NCBI GenBank assembly: GCA_034519525.1
Contig: JAXHOJ010000037.1
Location: forward strand, 1 to 64,000
Direction: 5' to 3'
From: Gemmobacter sp034519525
GTDB lineage: Bacteria > Pseudomonadota > Alphaproteobacteria > Rhodobacterales > Rhodobacteraceae
Length of the DNA: 64,000 nucleotides
Part shown: positions 53,475-62,265 of the stretch, in pieces
Numbering within the stretch: the stretch's first letter is position 1
How the letters are laid out: each line of letters begins with the position of its first letter
Made by a program: the position numbers and the translations under genes
Notes under the pieces: generated by a model
What the model saw: only the letters and a program-made list of their open reading frames with translations
Database searches by the model: none
What the model was told of the DNA's origin: nothing

Positions 53475-53586
53475 CTTGCTCCTTCACAAATACTCACTGG
53501 CACCGCAACCGCCCAAGCGCCGCCGGGGGCCGCATGGCCAGTGCCGCAGGCCATGGAAATGCCACTGCCGGGGGCTCGATGCCCCC
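53475..53586 (-). repeat. TATTTGG repeat copy E with GC hairpin
   Basis: The minus strand has TATTTGTGAAGGAGCAAG (within 53475-53495) and, 74 bp away, GGGGGCATCGAGCCCCC (53570-53586). The same two parts recur at 63285-63384. The element lies between tesA and the D,D-carboxypeptidase gene. Confidence 0.65.
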
Positions 53587-53595
53587 GGCAGTGGC
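53561..53595 (-). terminator. Long hairpin after the D,D-carboxypeptidase gene
   Basis: GCCACTGCCGGGGGC and GCCCCCGGCAGTGGC form a perfect 15-bp stem with a 5-base loop, 31 bp after the stop of the minus-strand gene. Little T tail follows, so it may stall polymerase or protect the mRNA end. Confidence 0.55.
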
Positions 53596-53626
53596 TGGCC
53601 GGATCAAGAATGGCAGAAGGTGAAGA

Positions 53627-55180
53627 TCAGGGCCCGATGGCAAAGCATTGCGTGCCACGGGCTTGCAGCCGCAGACAGGCAAGCTCTGCCTGTTTCTGGT
53701 TCAGCCCCATGAACAAGGCATCAAATCCGCGCGTGGTTTTCACGATCTTGCGCAGGCTTTCATTCAGCGTGGCGCTTTCGGTCAGCATGGTCTGCATCAG
53801 GGCACGTTCAGCCGTGGCCCTGCTGGAGAAGCGGCCGATATTCACGCCCCAATGCCGCCCGCCTGCCGTCGAGATGCGGGTGACCACTTCGGGTTCGGTC
53901 GGCACGGCGGCGCGCGCCACGGTCTGCACACCGCCCGGGGGCGAAGCCGTATGGATCACCGTCGGCACATGGGTTTCCACCACCTGTGGCGCCGGGGCGG
54001 CGACAGCGGCCAGCGACATCACGCTGCCATCATCCAGACGGGGCGCCACGGCCGCTTCGGCCAGCGCCGAATCGATGCCATCGGCCATGCCCGCACCGGC
54101 CACCTGGGCGGCGATCATTTCCGCCAGCGGATCAGCCGCGCGCCGGGCAGGCTTGGCTGCCGCAGGTGCGGTTGCCACCATCACAGGCTCTGCAGCAACA
54201 GGGGCGGCGCCGGGACGCGGGCGTGGCCGCAGCGATTTGCCAACCGACCCGCTGACCCGCAGCGTCTTGGCGGCCATTTCGGGCTTGGCCACTTCGGCCA
54301 CCAGCGGCGCATCCGGAATGTTCACCGGCGGCGGCGGCACGGCCTTGCGGCCCGGTTTGGCCGAGGCAAAGCCCAGATCCAGCAATTCGGCCATCTTGGC
54401 ATTGCGCTGCGCGGTCGAGGTGCCGCCAAAGACGGTGGCGATGATCCGCACGCCGCCCCGCTCCGCCGAAGCCGTCAGGTTGAACCCGGCGGCATTGGTG
54501 AAGCCGGTCTTGATCCCGTCGGCGCCTTTATAGGCATCGAGGAAACGGCGGTTGGTATTGGCCACATCGGCCAGGCCCGCATCGGTCTCACGGCGCGAGA
54601 AGATGTTGTAATATTGCGGAAAATCGTAGAACAGCCGCCGCCCGAGGATCGACATGTCATGCGCGGTGGACAGGTGGCCCTTGGCCGTCAGGCCATTGGC
54701 ATTGGCAAAGCTTGTGCTGTTCATGCCGATGGCCTTGGCCGTGCGGGTCATCTTCTTGGCGAATTCGGCCTCTGATCCGCCGACGGCTTCACCGATGGCG
54801 GTGGCGGCATCATTGGCCGATTTGATGGCGGCCGCGCGGATCAGGTGGCGCAGCGCGATCTTCTGGCCCGGTTTCAGCCCCAGCCGCGACGGCGGCTGCG
54901 CGGCGGCGTGTTTGGAGATCTTCACCAGCGAATCAAGGCTGATTTCGCCCCGTTCAATCGCCTGGAAGGCCAGATACAGCGTCATCATCTTGGTCAGCGA
55001 GGCTGGATGCAGCCGCGTGTCCGCATTGTTGCTGTAGAGGGTTTCACCCGTTCGCGCATCCATCACATATGCGGCATAGGGCGCCGCGCCTGAGGATTGC
55101 GGAACGGAACATGCTGCCACCACGACCAGCGTGAAAAGCAGAAGAACACTGCGGACGCATTGCCGAAGATGCGATGACAC
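53627..55180 (-). CDS. D-alanyl-D-alanine carboxypeptidase lipoprotein with SPOR-like C-terminus
   Basis: A 517-residue penicillin-binding protein of the S11 family that trims peptidoglycan stem peptides in the periplasm. Active-site motifs are SLTK (Ser61, Lys64), SAN (121-123) and KTG (224-226). The N-terminus is a lipobox (VVVAAC, Cys24), so it is probably lipid-anchored, unlike E. coli PBP5. After residue 275 comes a long Ala/Pro-rich linker. A C-terminal domain of about 70 residues (WGVNIGRFSSRATAERAL ... CLRLQARGTQC) resembles SPOR, which binds septal peptidoglycan. Confidence 0.9.
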   Translation of the reverse strand: MSSHLRQCVRSVLLLFTLVVVAACSVPQSSGAAPYAAYVMDARTGETLYSNNADTRLHPASLTKMMTLYLAFQAIERGEISLDSLVKISKHAAAQPPSRLGLKPGQKIALRHLIRAAAIKSANDAATAIGEAVGGSEAEFAKKMTRTAKAIGMNSTSFANANGLTAKGHLSTAHDMSILGRRLFYDFPQYYNIFSRRETDAGLADVANTNRRFLDAYKGADGIKTGFTNAAGFNLTASAERGGVRIIATVFGGTSTAQRNAKMAELLDLGFASAKPGRKAVPPPPVNIPDAPLVAEVAKPEMAAKTLRVSGSVGKSLRPRPRPGAAPVAAEPVMVATAPAAAKPARRAADPLAEMIAAQVAGAGMADGIDSALAEAAVAPRLDDGSVMSLAAVAAPAPQVVETHVPTVIHTASPPGGVQTVARAAVPTEPEVVTRISTAGGRHWGVNIGRFSSRATAERALMQTMLTESATLNESLRKIVKTTRGFDALFMGLNQKQAELACLRLQARGTQCFAIGP

Positions 55181-55355
55181 GTCGCTTCCCCTTGCCTTGT
55201 TATGATCTGCCTCGGTCTGGCCCTCTGACGGAGCCGATTAGGAAAACGCTACCATAGGGTGTGCCACCCGAAAACCCCCATTTTTCAACGGGTTTCAGGC
55301 CGTGATTTTGCTGCATCGGCAATATCGGGTGCGGCGATTGAACTGATACACAACA

Positions 55356-56057
55356 TCATGCGGTCAACCCGGCCATAAGGGTAGGAAGCTCTGCCAGATC
55401 CGTGATGGAAAAGAACCGCGCATGACCCAGGGGCGCTTCGGCATGTTCCAGCGCCCAGGTCAGCGCGTGCGGGACATGCACGCCATAGCCCCCGGTCTCG
55501 ATCACCGGCAGCACATCGGATTTCAGCGAATTGCCGATCATCATCGCCTGGGCAGGCGCGACGCCATGCCGGGTAAACAGGCGCTGATAGACATCCGCCC
55601 GCTTGTCCGACACGATTTCGACGGCATGGAACAGATCACCCAACCCCGATTGCGCCAGCTTGCGCTCCTGATCCAGAAGATCGCCCTTTGTAATCAGCAC
55701 CACACGATGATTCTGCGCCGCCCATTCCACGGCTTCCCGGGCATGGGGCAAAAGGTCGATCGGATGTTCCAGCATCTCACGCCCGGCGGCCATGATCTCG
55801 GCGATCACCGCCGCAGGCACCCGGCCTTCGGTCACCTCGATGGCGGTTTCGATCATGGACAGCACGAAACCCTTCACGCCGAAACCGTAATGGCCCAGGT
55901 TGCGTCGCTCGGCAGCCAGCAGCCGGTCATGCAGATGCACAGGATCAGCATGACCTTCCAGCAGCGATTCGACACGCGACTGGGTGAGCCGGAAGAAGGT
56001 CTCGTTTTGCCAAAGCGTGTCATCGGCATCGAAGCCGATCAGGGAAAGCTGGGTCAT
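55356..56057 (-). CDS. HAD-family hydrolase
   Basis: A 233-residue phosphatase-like protein. Motif I is FDADDTLWQNE (catalytic Asp pair), motif II TKGD in VVLITKGD, and the later Lys and Asp of motifs III/IV are in VSDKRADVYQRLF and MMIGNSLKSDVLP. The cap domain lies between. ATG at 56057 begins at the conserved start. The in-frame extension to 56309 overlaps clpS on the other strand. The substrate is unknown. Confidence 0.88.
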   Translation of the reverse strand: MTQLSLIGFDADDTLWQNETFFRLTQSRVESLLEGHADPVHLHDRLLAAERRNLGHYGFGVKGFVLSMIETAIEVTEGRVPAAVIAEIMAAGREMLEHPIDLLPHAREAVEWAAQNHRVVLITKGDLLDQERKLAQSGLGDLFHAVEIVSDKRADVYQRLFTRHGVAPAQAMMIGNSLKSDVLPVIETGGYGVHVPHALTWALEHAEAPLGHARFFSITDLAELPTLMAGLTA

Positions 56058-56208
56058 CCGCGCAATCTGCCGCCGGGGCCAGACTGCGGCAAGCAGATTC
56101 GCGCCCCTTTTCCCTGCGCGGCTTTGCGCTATAATATCCAATTCAAAGGGTCCGATTCCGCGACCCTGCCTTGCCGGAGTGAACCGCGTGCCTTTTCGTC
56201 CCGCCCAT

Positions 56209-56544
56209 ATGTCTGACAGCGACCATGGCAATGGGGGCAAAGGCAATGGCACGGATGCGTCTATTCTGACCAAGACGCGCAGCAAGACGCAGCGCCCGCC
56301 GATGTACAAGGTGATGCTGCTGAACGACGATTACACCCCGATGGAATTCGTGGTGCATATTCTGGAACGTTTTTTCGGCATGACCCATGCCGAAGCGTTC
56401 GAAATCATGCTTACCGTGCACAAGAAGGGGCTGGCCGTGGTTGGCGTGTTTTCCTTCGAAGTGGCGGAAACCAAGGTCGCCCAGGTCATGGATTTTGCCC
56501 GCAGGCATCAGCACCCGCTGCAATGCACGATGGAAAAAGAATGA
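56209..56544 (+). CDS. clpS: ATP-dependent Clp protease adaptor ClpS
   Basis: A 111-residue adaptor that brings N-degron proteins to ClpAP. NDDYTPMEFVVHIL (about 41-54) and the substrate-binding MTHAEAFEIMLTVHKKGLAVVG are intact. The N-terminus is a flexible Gly-rich tail. ATG at 56209 gives the usual size. A GTG at 56188 is a less likely start. Confidence 0.95.
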   Translation: MSDSDHGNGGKGNGTDASILTKTRSKTQRPPMYKVMLLNDDYTPMEFVVHILERFFGMTHAEAFEIMLTVHKKGLAVVGVFSFEVAETKVAQVMDFARRHQHPLQCTMEKE

Positions 56545-56597
56545 CAGGCCTGTCTGGCTGCCCCCGGCAGAGAGGATGAGGCCCCGAGGGGCCGCCC

Positions 56598-57584
56598 ATG
56601 CGTTCCACCCGTCTTGATCTTGCGCTGGAAACCGGCGCCGTAACCCTGCCCGCAACCGGCCGCATCGCCGTGATGCGCCCCCGCGCCGGGGATGACCTTT
56701 CCGCACTGCCAGACGACCGCGTGACAGTGGTGACCGGCTTCAGGCCGGATCACGATTATTTCGCGGCCCGCGGCCTTGTCTGTGTGCCCACGCTGGAAGG
56801 CGGCCATGCCGCCGCGCTGATCTGCCTGCCGCGCGCCAAGGCCGAAGCGCGGGCGATGCTGGCCGCTGCCTGTGCCGCCCTGCCCGAAGGCGCGCCGGTG
56901 ATCGTGGATGGCCAGAAAACCGATGGTGTTGACGCGGTCTACAAAGAATTGCGCGCCCGCCTGCCGGTGAGCGAGGCTTTGTCCAAGGCGCATGGCAAGA
57001 TCTTTGCCTTTGCCGCCGGGCCGCAGCTGGCCGATTGGGCCGCCGGGCCTCGGCAGGTGGTCGAGGGTTTCACCACCGCCCCCGGCGTATTTTCGGCCGA
57101 TGGCCCGGATCGTGGATCGGCGCTGCTGGCCGCAGCCCTGCCCGCCAAGTTTCCGGCGCGCGTGGTCGATCTGGGGGCAGGCTGGGGCTATCTGTCGCAG
57201 CACATCCTGCAACGCGCCGGGGTGAAGGAACTGCATCTGGTCGAGGCCGAAAAGGCCGCGCTGGATTGCGCAAGGATCAATATCACCGATGACCGCGCCC
57301 AGTTTCACTGGGCGGATGCCACCACCTGGCAGGTGCCGCATCTGGCAGGCGCCGTGGTCTGCAACCCGCCCTTCCACACCGGGCGCGACGCTGACCCGGC
57401 GCTGGGGGTGGCCTTCATCCGGGCGGCGGCAAAGATGCTGGCACCGGATGGCACGCTCTGGCTGGTGGCAAACCGGCATCTGCCCTATGATCCCGCCCTG
57501 CGCACCCTCTTCCGCGAGCTGGAGGAGATCGGGGGGGATGGCGCGTTCAAACTCATCCGCGCATCCTACCCCAGCCGCCGCTGA
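56598..57584 (+). CDS. RsmC-like class I rRNA methyltransferase
   Basis: A 328-residue protein with two domains. The C-terminal domain holds the SAM motif VVDLGAGWGYLSQHIL and the catalytic NPPFHTGR of guanine-N2 methyltransferases. The N-terminal domain is a degenerate copy. E. coli RsmC methylates G1207 of 16S rRNA, and this role is likely but not proved. GGCCCCGAGGGGCC covers the ribosome-binding site (56580-56593) and may slow translation. Confidence 0.85.
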   Translation: MRSTRLDLALETGAVTLPATGRIAVMRPRAGDDLSALPDDRVTVVTGFRPDHDYFAARGLVCVPTLEGGHAAALICLPRAKAEARAMLAAACAALPEGAPVIVDGQKTDGVDAVYKELRARLPVSEALSKAHGKIFAFAAGPQLADWAAGPRQVVEGFTTAPGVFSADGPDRGSALLAAALPAKFPARVVDLGAGWGYLSQHILQRAGVKELHLVEAEKAALDCARINITDDRAQFHWADATTWQVPHLAGAVVCNPPFHTGRDADPALGVAFIRAAAKMLAPDGTLWLVANRHLPYDPALRTLFRELEEIGGDGAFKLIRASYPSRR

Positions 57585-57601
57585 GGCAGAAAGGCTCCTC
57601 C

Positions 57602-58408
57602 ATGTCATTTTCCATTCAGGGCAAGACCGCCATTGTGACGGGTGCGGCCAATGGCATCGGGCTGGCCATTGCCCGGCATTTTGCCGACAAGGGCGCGAAT
57701 GTCATGTTCGCCGATGCCGATGAACCGAGGCTTGAGGCCGAAGTTGGCGAGGCCGCCCGCGCCGAAGGCAATGTGCGGCTGTTTGCGGGCGACCTGCGGC
57801 AGAAACTGGCGCTGACCAATCTGCTGTCCGCCACGATGGATGCCTTTGGCCGGGTGGATATCCTGGTGAATGCCAGCCGCCAGATCACCCTGTCCGATCC
57901 GCTGTGCATCGAGGAAGATGCAGTGGAACAGATGCTGCAGCAAAACCTGATGTGCAGCCTGCGGCTGAGCCAGCTTGCTGCCAAACGGATGATTTCTCAG
58001 GCGGAAAAGGAAGAAAACAAGGGAAACGCCGGCACGATCATCAATCTGTCGTCGATCGCGGCCACGCGCACCCAGCCCCATCTTCTGGGCTATTCCATCG
58101 CCTGTGCCGCGCTGGATCAGATGACCCGGTCAATGGCGGTCGCATTGGCGCCGAAGGGCATCCGCGTCAATGCCGTGGCCTTTGGCAGCGTGCTGAGCGC
58201 AAGCCTGCAGAACCTTCTGAAAGAGGCGCCCGATCACCGCGACACGATCCTGAAAGGCACACCGCTGGGCCGCATCGCCGCCGCCACCGAACTGGTGGAA
58301 ACCGTGCAATATCTGGCCTCTGACGCATCCTCCTTCATGACCGGGCAGATTGTCACGCTGGATGGCGGGCGCAACCTGCTGGATGCCGTGGCCGCGCCCG
58401 CGCATTAG
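57602..58408 (+). CDS. Short-chain dehydrogenase/reductase-like protein lacking the catalytic lysine
   Basis: A 268-residue Rossmann-fold protein of the classical SDR type. The cofactor loop TGAANGIG is at about 13-20 and the catalytic Ser and Tyr (Ser150/151, Tyr164) are present. The lysine of YxxxK is replaced by Cys168 (YSIAC), and NNAG is NAS. The rest is well conserved (IRVNAVAFGSV, MTGQIVTLDGG). It may bind NAD(P) without normal catalysis, or use an altered mechanism. It follows the rsmC-like gene after 17 bp. Confidence 0.85.
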   Translation: MSFSIQGKTAIVTGAANGIGLAIARHFADKGANVMFADADEPRLEAEVGEAARAEGNVRLFAGDLRQKLALTNLLSATMDAFGRVDILVNASRQITLSDPLCIEEDAVEQMLQQNLMCSLRLSQLAAKRMISQAEKEENKGNAGTIINLSSIAATRTQPHLLGYSIACAALDQMTRSMAVALAPKGIRVNAVAFGSVLSASLQNLLKEAPDHRDTILKGTPLGRIAAATELVETVQYLASDASSFMTGQIVTLDGGRNLLDAVAAPAH

Positions 58409-58419
58409 CGCCGCCTGCC

Positions 58420-58827
58420 CTATTCCGGGTATTGCACCTGGCATTGGGCAATGGCTGGCGCGCTGGCACGGGCCAGCTGCGCCCGCTTGGCGCGCAGCTG
58501 CTCCAGCTTCACAGCCTCGGACCCCAGATCAATCGCCTTGGGCCGCTCTCGTGTGACCGGCTCGCGTTCCCAGCACATCAGGGGCGCGGGGGGCTTGCCG
58601 GGCTTGCCATTGGGCTTGACCGGGCGCTGCGGCTGCACACCACACATGCGCCATTCCATTTCATAGGCGGTATATTCCTCGATCGCATAGCCGCGGGCCA
58701 GATTGGCCTCGGTTTCCGCGATCAGGCTTTGCACCGTGCGCTGGTCACGGGTGACACGGTTGATGCACTGTTCCTGCGGGGTGCCACAGGCCGCCAGCAG
58801 CGGCAGCAGAAGGATAAGGCGCTTCAT
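58420..58827 (-). CDS. Small lipoprotein, function unknown
   Basis: A 135-residue protein with a lipobox signal (MKRLILLLPLLAAC, Cys14). The mature part has a helical Cys/Arg-rich region (CINRVTRDQRTVQSLIAETEANLARG) and a proline-rich linker, then another helix. Four or more Cys could form disulphides in the periplasm. It is divergent from hemF and convergent with the SDR gene. Confidence 0.7.
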   Translation of the reverse strand: MKRLILLLPLLAACGTPQEQCINRVTRDQRTVQSLIAETEANLARGYAIEEYTAYEMEWRMCGVQPQRPVKPNGKPGKPPAPLMCWEREPVTRERPKAIDLGSEAVKLEQLRAKRAQLARASAPAIAQCQVQYPE

Positions 58828-58941
58828 GGAATCGCTCCGGATTTTCCGCAGATTAGCCCGGCAGGGCAGATGCGGCCAAACCCATTCTGGCAGGTGCCGC
58901 GCGAAGTTGCTAGAACCGGCAGACAAAAGGGAGATGCGCCG

Positions 58942-59802
58942 ATGACCGACGATTTCGAAGCCCGCAAGACCCGCGCTGCCGCCTGGTTCCGCGAGCTGCG
59001 CGACAGTATCGTTACGGCATTCGAGGGGCTGGAAACCCGCTTTGGTGGCACAGAGGCCGGCCGGTTCGACGTGACGCCCACCAGCCGCGCCGATGGCGGC
59101 GGCGGCGTGATGAGCGTGATGCGCGGCGGCCGGGTCTTCGAAAAGGTTGGCGTCAATATCTCTACCGTGCATGGCCAGCTGGGCGAGCGGGCACAGAAGG
59201 CGATGGCGGCGCGCGGTGTGCCGGGCATGGCCGATGACCCGCGCTTCTGGGCCAGCGGCATCAGCCTGGTGGCCCATATGCAGAACCCCCATACCCCAGC
59301 TGTGCACATGAACACCCGCATGTTCTGGACGCCCCATGCCTGGTGGTTCGGCGGCGGTGCAGATCTGAACCCCTGTATCGAATACCCAGAGGACACCGCG
59401 CATTTCCACGCCGCCCTGCAATCGGCCTGCGACGCACATCACCCTGAATATTATCCTAAATTCAAGGCCTGGGCCGATGAATACTTCTTCATCCCGCATC
59501 GCGGCCGGGCGCGGGGCGTGGGCGGCATCTTCTACGACGATCTGAACACCGGCGACTGGGAGGCCGATTTCGCCTTCACCCGCGCCGTGGGCGCCGCCTT
59601 CCTGCCCGCCTTCCTGCCAGTGACCGAACGCCGCATTGCCACCCCTTCCAGCGCGGATGACCGCGAGGCGCAGCTGATCCATCGCGGGCTCTATGCCGAA
59701 TACAATCTGGTCTATGACCGCGGCACCAAATTCGGGCTGGAAACCGGCCATAACGCCGATGCCGTGCTGATGAGCCTGCCCCCAATTGCGAAATGGATCT
59801 GA
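58942..59802 (+). CDS. hemF: Oxygen-dependent coproporphyrinogen III oxidase
   Basis: HemF converts coproporphyrinogen III to protoporphyrinogen IX with oxygen. The 286 residues carry the family blocks GVNISTVHG, NPHTPAVHMNTRMFW, WWFGGGADLNPC, FFIPHRGRARGVGGIFYDDL, and EYNLVYDRGTKFGLETG. The ATG follows GGGAGATGCGCC. Its presence suggests aerobic haem synthesis. The next gene starts 3 bp after its stop. Confidence 0.96.
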   Translation: MTDDFEARKTRAAAWFRELRDSIVTAFEGLETRFGGTEAGRFDVTPTSRADGGGGVMSVMRGGRVFEKVGVNISTVHGQLGERAQKAMAARGVPGMADDPRFWASGISLVAHMQNPHTPAVHMNTRMFWTPHAWWFGGGADLNPCIEYPEDTAHFHAALQSACDAHHPEYYPKFKAWADEYFFIPHRGRARGVGGIFYDDLNTGDWEADFAFTRAVGAAFLPAFLPVTERRIATPSSADDREAQLIHRGLYAEYNLVYDRGTKFGLETGHNADAVLMSLPPIAKWI

Positions 59803-59805
59803 CCC

Positions 59806-60144
59806 ATGGCCGATCTGACCGTGAAAGCCGTTTATGCCACTGTCACCAGCGAAGGCGGCGAACGCTTCGTCGGCTTTGTTGACCGGCATGAGGAAAGCTA
59901 TGCCCTGTTCCGCCAGCCGCTGACCGGCGGCCCGGTCTGGTTCGAGGTGAACGACCCGGATTTCGGCGCCGAAGATGCGGTGGAACAGGCCCAGATCGGC
60001 CCCGGCGGGCTGGAAATCACCCTGCGCCCGGCCAAGGCTGGCCGCTTCGGCTATGCCTTTAGCGTGGATGTGCGGCTGAAGGATTGCGAGGGGGCCGATG
60101 CGGCGATTGCGGCATTGCGGGCGATGGGCGTGGCGCTGGCCTGA
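59806..60144 (+). CDS. Conserved hypothetical protein downstream of hemF
   Basis: A 112-residue soluble protein with no membrane segment or signal. It has the appearance of a small alpha/beta domain (VWFEVNDPDFGAEDAVEQAQIGPGGLEITLRP). I do not recognise the family. It is 3 bp after hemF and is probably co-translated with it, so it may have a role in haem metabolism. Confidence 0.55.
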   Translation: MADLTVKAVYATVTSEGGERFVGFVDRHEESYALFRQPLTGGPVWFEVNDPDFGAEDAVEQAQIGPGGLEITLRPAKAGRFGYAFSVDVRLKDCEGADAAIAALRAMGVALA

Positions 60145-60147
60145 CGC

Positions 60148-61044
60148 TCAGCCCTGCTGCTGCATCAGCGTGGCGACGCCCGCCAGCATCACCGCCATGC
60201 CCAGCAGCTGCCGCTTCGTCACGCTCTGGCGAAAGACGAAGGTTGCCACGATCTGCGCAAAGATCACCTCAACCAGCGCCACGGTGCGCACATTGGCCGC
60301 CGAGGTGAGCGAAAACCCGATGAACCAGAAGGCCGAGGCAAAGGCCCCAAGAAACCCCGCGCCCAGCGAAGACCGCCACACTGCGAACGAACCCGCCAGC
60401 GCCCGCCGATCCGCAATCACCATCCAGATCAGCAGCAACCCCGCCTGCACCGCCAGCGACAGCACCAGCACCGTCAAGGCCCGGTTCAGAAAACTGCCCT
60501 CCGGCAGGCTGGTAATACCACCGCGAAAACCGATGGCCGCAATGCCGAAAGCCAGCCCGGCCAGAAGCCCCAACGCAGCAGGCCCGCCATCGAAGAACCG
60601 GGCGATCCCCTGCCCCGGCTTCACCGACAGGATCAGAACCCCCGCCACCGCTACGGCAATGGCCAGCACGGCCCCCGGCGCCAGCACATCGCCCAGGATC
60701 ACGGCCCCCAGCAGTGCCACCAGCACCGGCTCCACCTTCAGCCAGGCGGTGGTCACGCCAAAGCCGCGGCTCTGCATCACCTTCAGCATCAGCGCCGTGG
60801 CCGCGATCTGCGCCAGCGATCCCGCAACGGTCCAGCCCAGCGTCGCGGCGCCGGGCACCGGCACCGCCGCACCCGTCAACAGCCAGTGCCCCAGCAGAAA
60901 CAGCAAAGCGAAGGGCAGGCCAAACAGAAATCGTACCTGCGTGGCCCCCACCGTACCGATGGCGGCGGTCAGGCTGGCCTGCATGGCATTGCGCCCGGTC
61001 TGGGCCAGCGCGCCAATCAGCGCCGCCCCCACCCAAAGCGGCAT
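60148..61044 (-). CDS. EamA/DMT-family permease
   Basis: A 298-residue inner-membrane transporter with ten likely helices in two repeats. The first repeat has FLFGLPFALLFLLGHWLL and the second starts near AALGLLAGLAFGIAAIGF. The substrate is unknown. Its start overlaps the stop of hemE by 4 bp on the same strand, so it is translated from the hemE mRNA. It could export a haem-linked metabolite, but that is conjecture. Confidence 0.88.
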   Translation of the reverse strand: MPLWVGAALIGALAQTGRNAMQASLTAAIGTVGATQVRFLFGLPFALLFLLGHWLLTGAAVPVPGAATLGWTVAGSLAQIAATALMLKVMQSRGFGVTTAWLKVEPVLVALLGAVILGDVLAPGAVLAIAVAVAGVLILSVKPGQGIARFFDGGPAALGLLAGLAFGIAAIGFRGGITSLPEGSFLNRALTVLVLSLAVQAGLLLIWMVIADRRALAGSFAVWRSSLGAGFLGAFASAFWFIGFSLTSAANVRTVALVEVIFAQIVATFVFRQSVTKRQLLGMAVMLAGVATLMQQQG

Positions 61045-62075
61045 CACGCCTGCCGCACCGTCTCGATCATCAGCCGCACATTCTCCGGGTCTGCATCCGG
61101 GGTGATGCCATGGCCAAGGTTGAAGATATGCGGCCCCTTGCGGAAGGCCTCGACCACGCGCCGCGTCTCGCGCACCAGATCCTCGCCCCCTGTCACCATA
61201 TGGCCGGGTGCCAGATTGCCCTGCACGCAGCCGGAAACCTGCACATGCTCCGCGCCCCATTCCGGCGAAACCGAATTGTCCAGCGCCACGCAATCCGCCC
61301 GCGTCGCCGCGGCAAAGCCGATATAGCCCTGCCCCGCCTCACGCGGGAAGGCGATCACCGGCAGGCCGGGATGCCGCGCCTTCAGCTCGGCAATGATCCG
61401 CGCCACCGGCTTCACCGCGAAATCGGTGAAATCCTCCCCCTTCAGACTGCCCGCCCAGCTGTCGAACAGCTTCACCACCTCGGCCCCGGCCTTCACCTGC
61501 TCCGACAGGTAATCCACCGTCGCCTCGGTGATCAGGTCGATCAGGGCGGCAAATGTCGCCCGATCTGCCGCCTTCAGCGCATGGGCCGGCCCCTGATCCT
61601 TGGTGCCCCGGCCCGCGATCATATAGGTGGCCACCGTCCAGGGTGCCCCGGCAAAGCCGATCAGCGTGGTCTCGCGCGGCAGTTCGCGCGACAGGATCTT
61701 CACCGTTTCATAGACCGGCGACAGCACGTCATGAATGGCCGATGCGGGTTTCAGCGCCGCCAGATCCGCCGCGCTGGTGATGGTCGACAGGCGCGGCCCT
61801 TCCCCGGTCTCGAACCACAGATCCGCCCCCAAAGCCTGGCAGATCAGCAGGATATCGGCAAACAGGATCGCCGCATCAAAACCATAGCGGCGGATCGGCT
61901 GCAGCGTCACCTCGGCTGCCAGTTCCGGATTATAGCACAGCGACAGGAAATCCCCCGCCTGCGCCCGCGTCGCCCGGTATTCCGGCAGATAGCGCCCGGC
62001 CTGCCGCATCATCCACACCGGCGGCACCGGCAAGGTCTCGCCCTTCAGCGCGCGCAGGATCAGTTTCTCGGTCAT
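61044..62075 (-). CDS. hemE: Uroporphyrinogen decarboxylase
   Basis: HemE removes four carboxyl groups from uroporphyrinogen III. The 343 residues begin with the substrate-binding PVWMMRQAGRYLPEYR. They also have the DAAILFADIL region, FAGAPWTVATYMI, the DSWAGSL segment and the FNLGHGI motif near the end. ATG at 62075 was chosen because the extension to 62312 has no similarity. Confidence 0.96.
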   Translation of the reverse strand: MTEKLILRALKGETLPVPPVWMMRQAGRYLPEYRATRAQAGDFLSLCYNPELAAEVTLQPIRRYGFDAAILFADILLICQALGADLWFETGEGPRLSTITSAADLAALKPASAIHDVLSPVYETVKILSRELPRETTLIGFAGAPWTVATYMIAGRGTKDQGPAHALKAADRATFAALIDLITEATVDYLSEQVKAGAEVVKLFDSWAGSLKGEDFTDFAVKPVARIIAELKARHPGLPVIAFPREAGQGYIGFAAATRADCVALDNSVSPEWGAEHVQVSGCVQGNLAPGHMVTGGEDLVRETRRVVEAFRKGPHIFNLGHGITPDADPENVRLMIETVRQA

Positions 62076-62155
62076 CAGGCACCCCCGGTCATTTCCCCCT
62101 GACTTGCCCGCCCCGCGCGCGAAGTCAAGCGCGGCAGGGTGTCGCCTCCCCCGCC

Positions 62156-62213
62156 CTTCCCTCTTGGCCCAAATACCCCGGGGGACGCCCGCAGGGCGGG
62201 GGGCAGCGCCCCC
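62156..62213 (-). repeat. TATTTGG repeat copy F with GC hairpin
   Basis: The minus strand carries GGGGGCGCTGCCCCC (62199-62213) and, 19 bp on, GGTATTTGGGCCAAGAGGGA (within 62156-62179), the CCAAGAGG subtype. It lies between the divergent hemE and hemC genes. Confidence 0.7.
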
Positions 62214-62265
62214 TGCGACGCCACCGCCGTTGCAACGCCGCCCCGGCTTGGCTAATCCTGCGGTC

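Noticed and set aside
53561..53595. The 15-bp hairpin as part of a CRISPR array
   Set aside because: Only one copy is present, without regularly spaced repeats.
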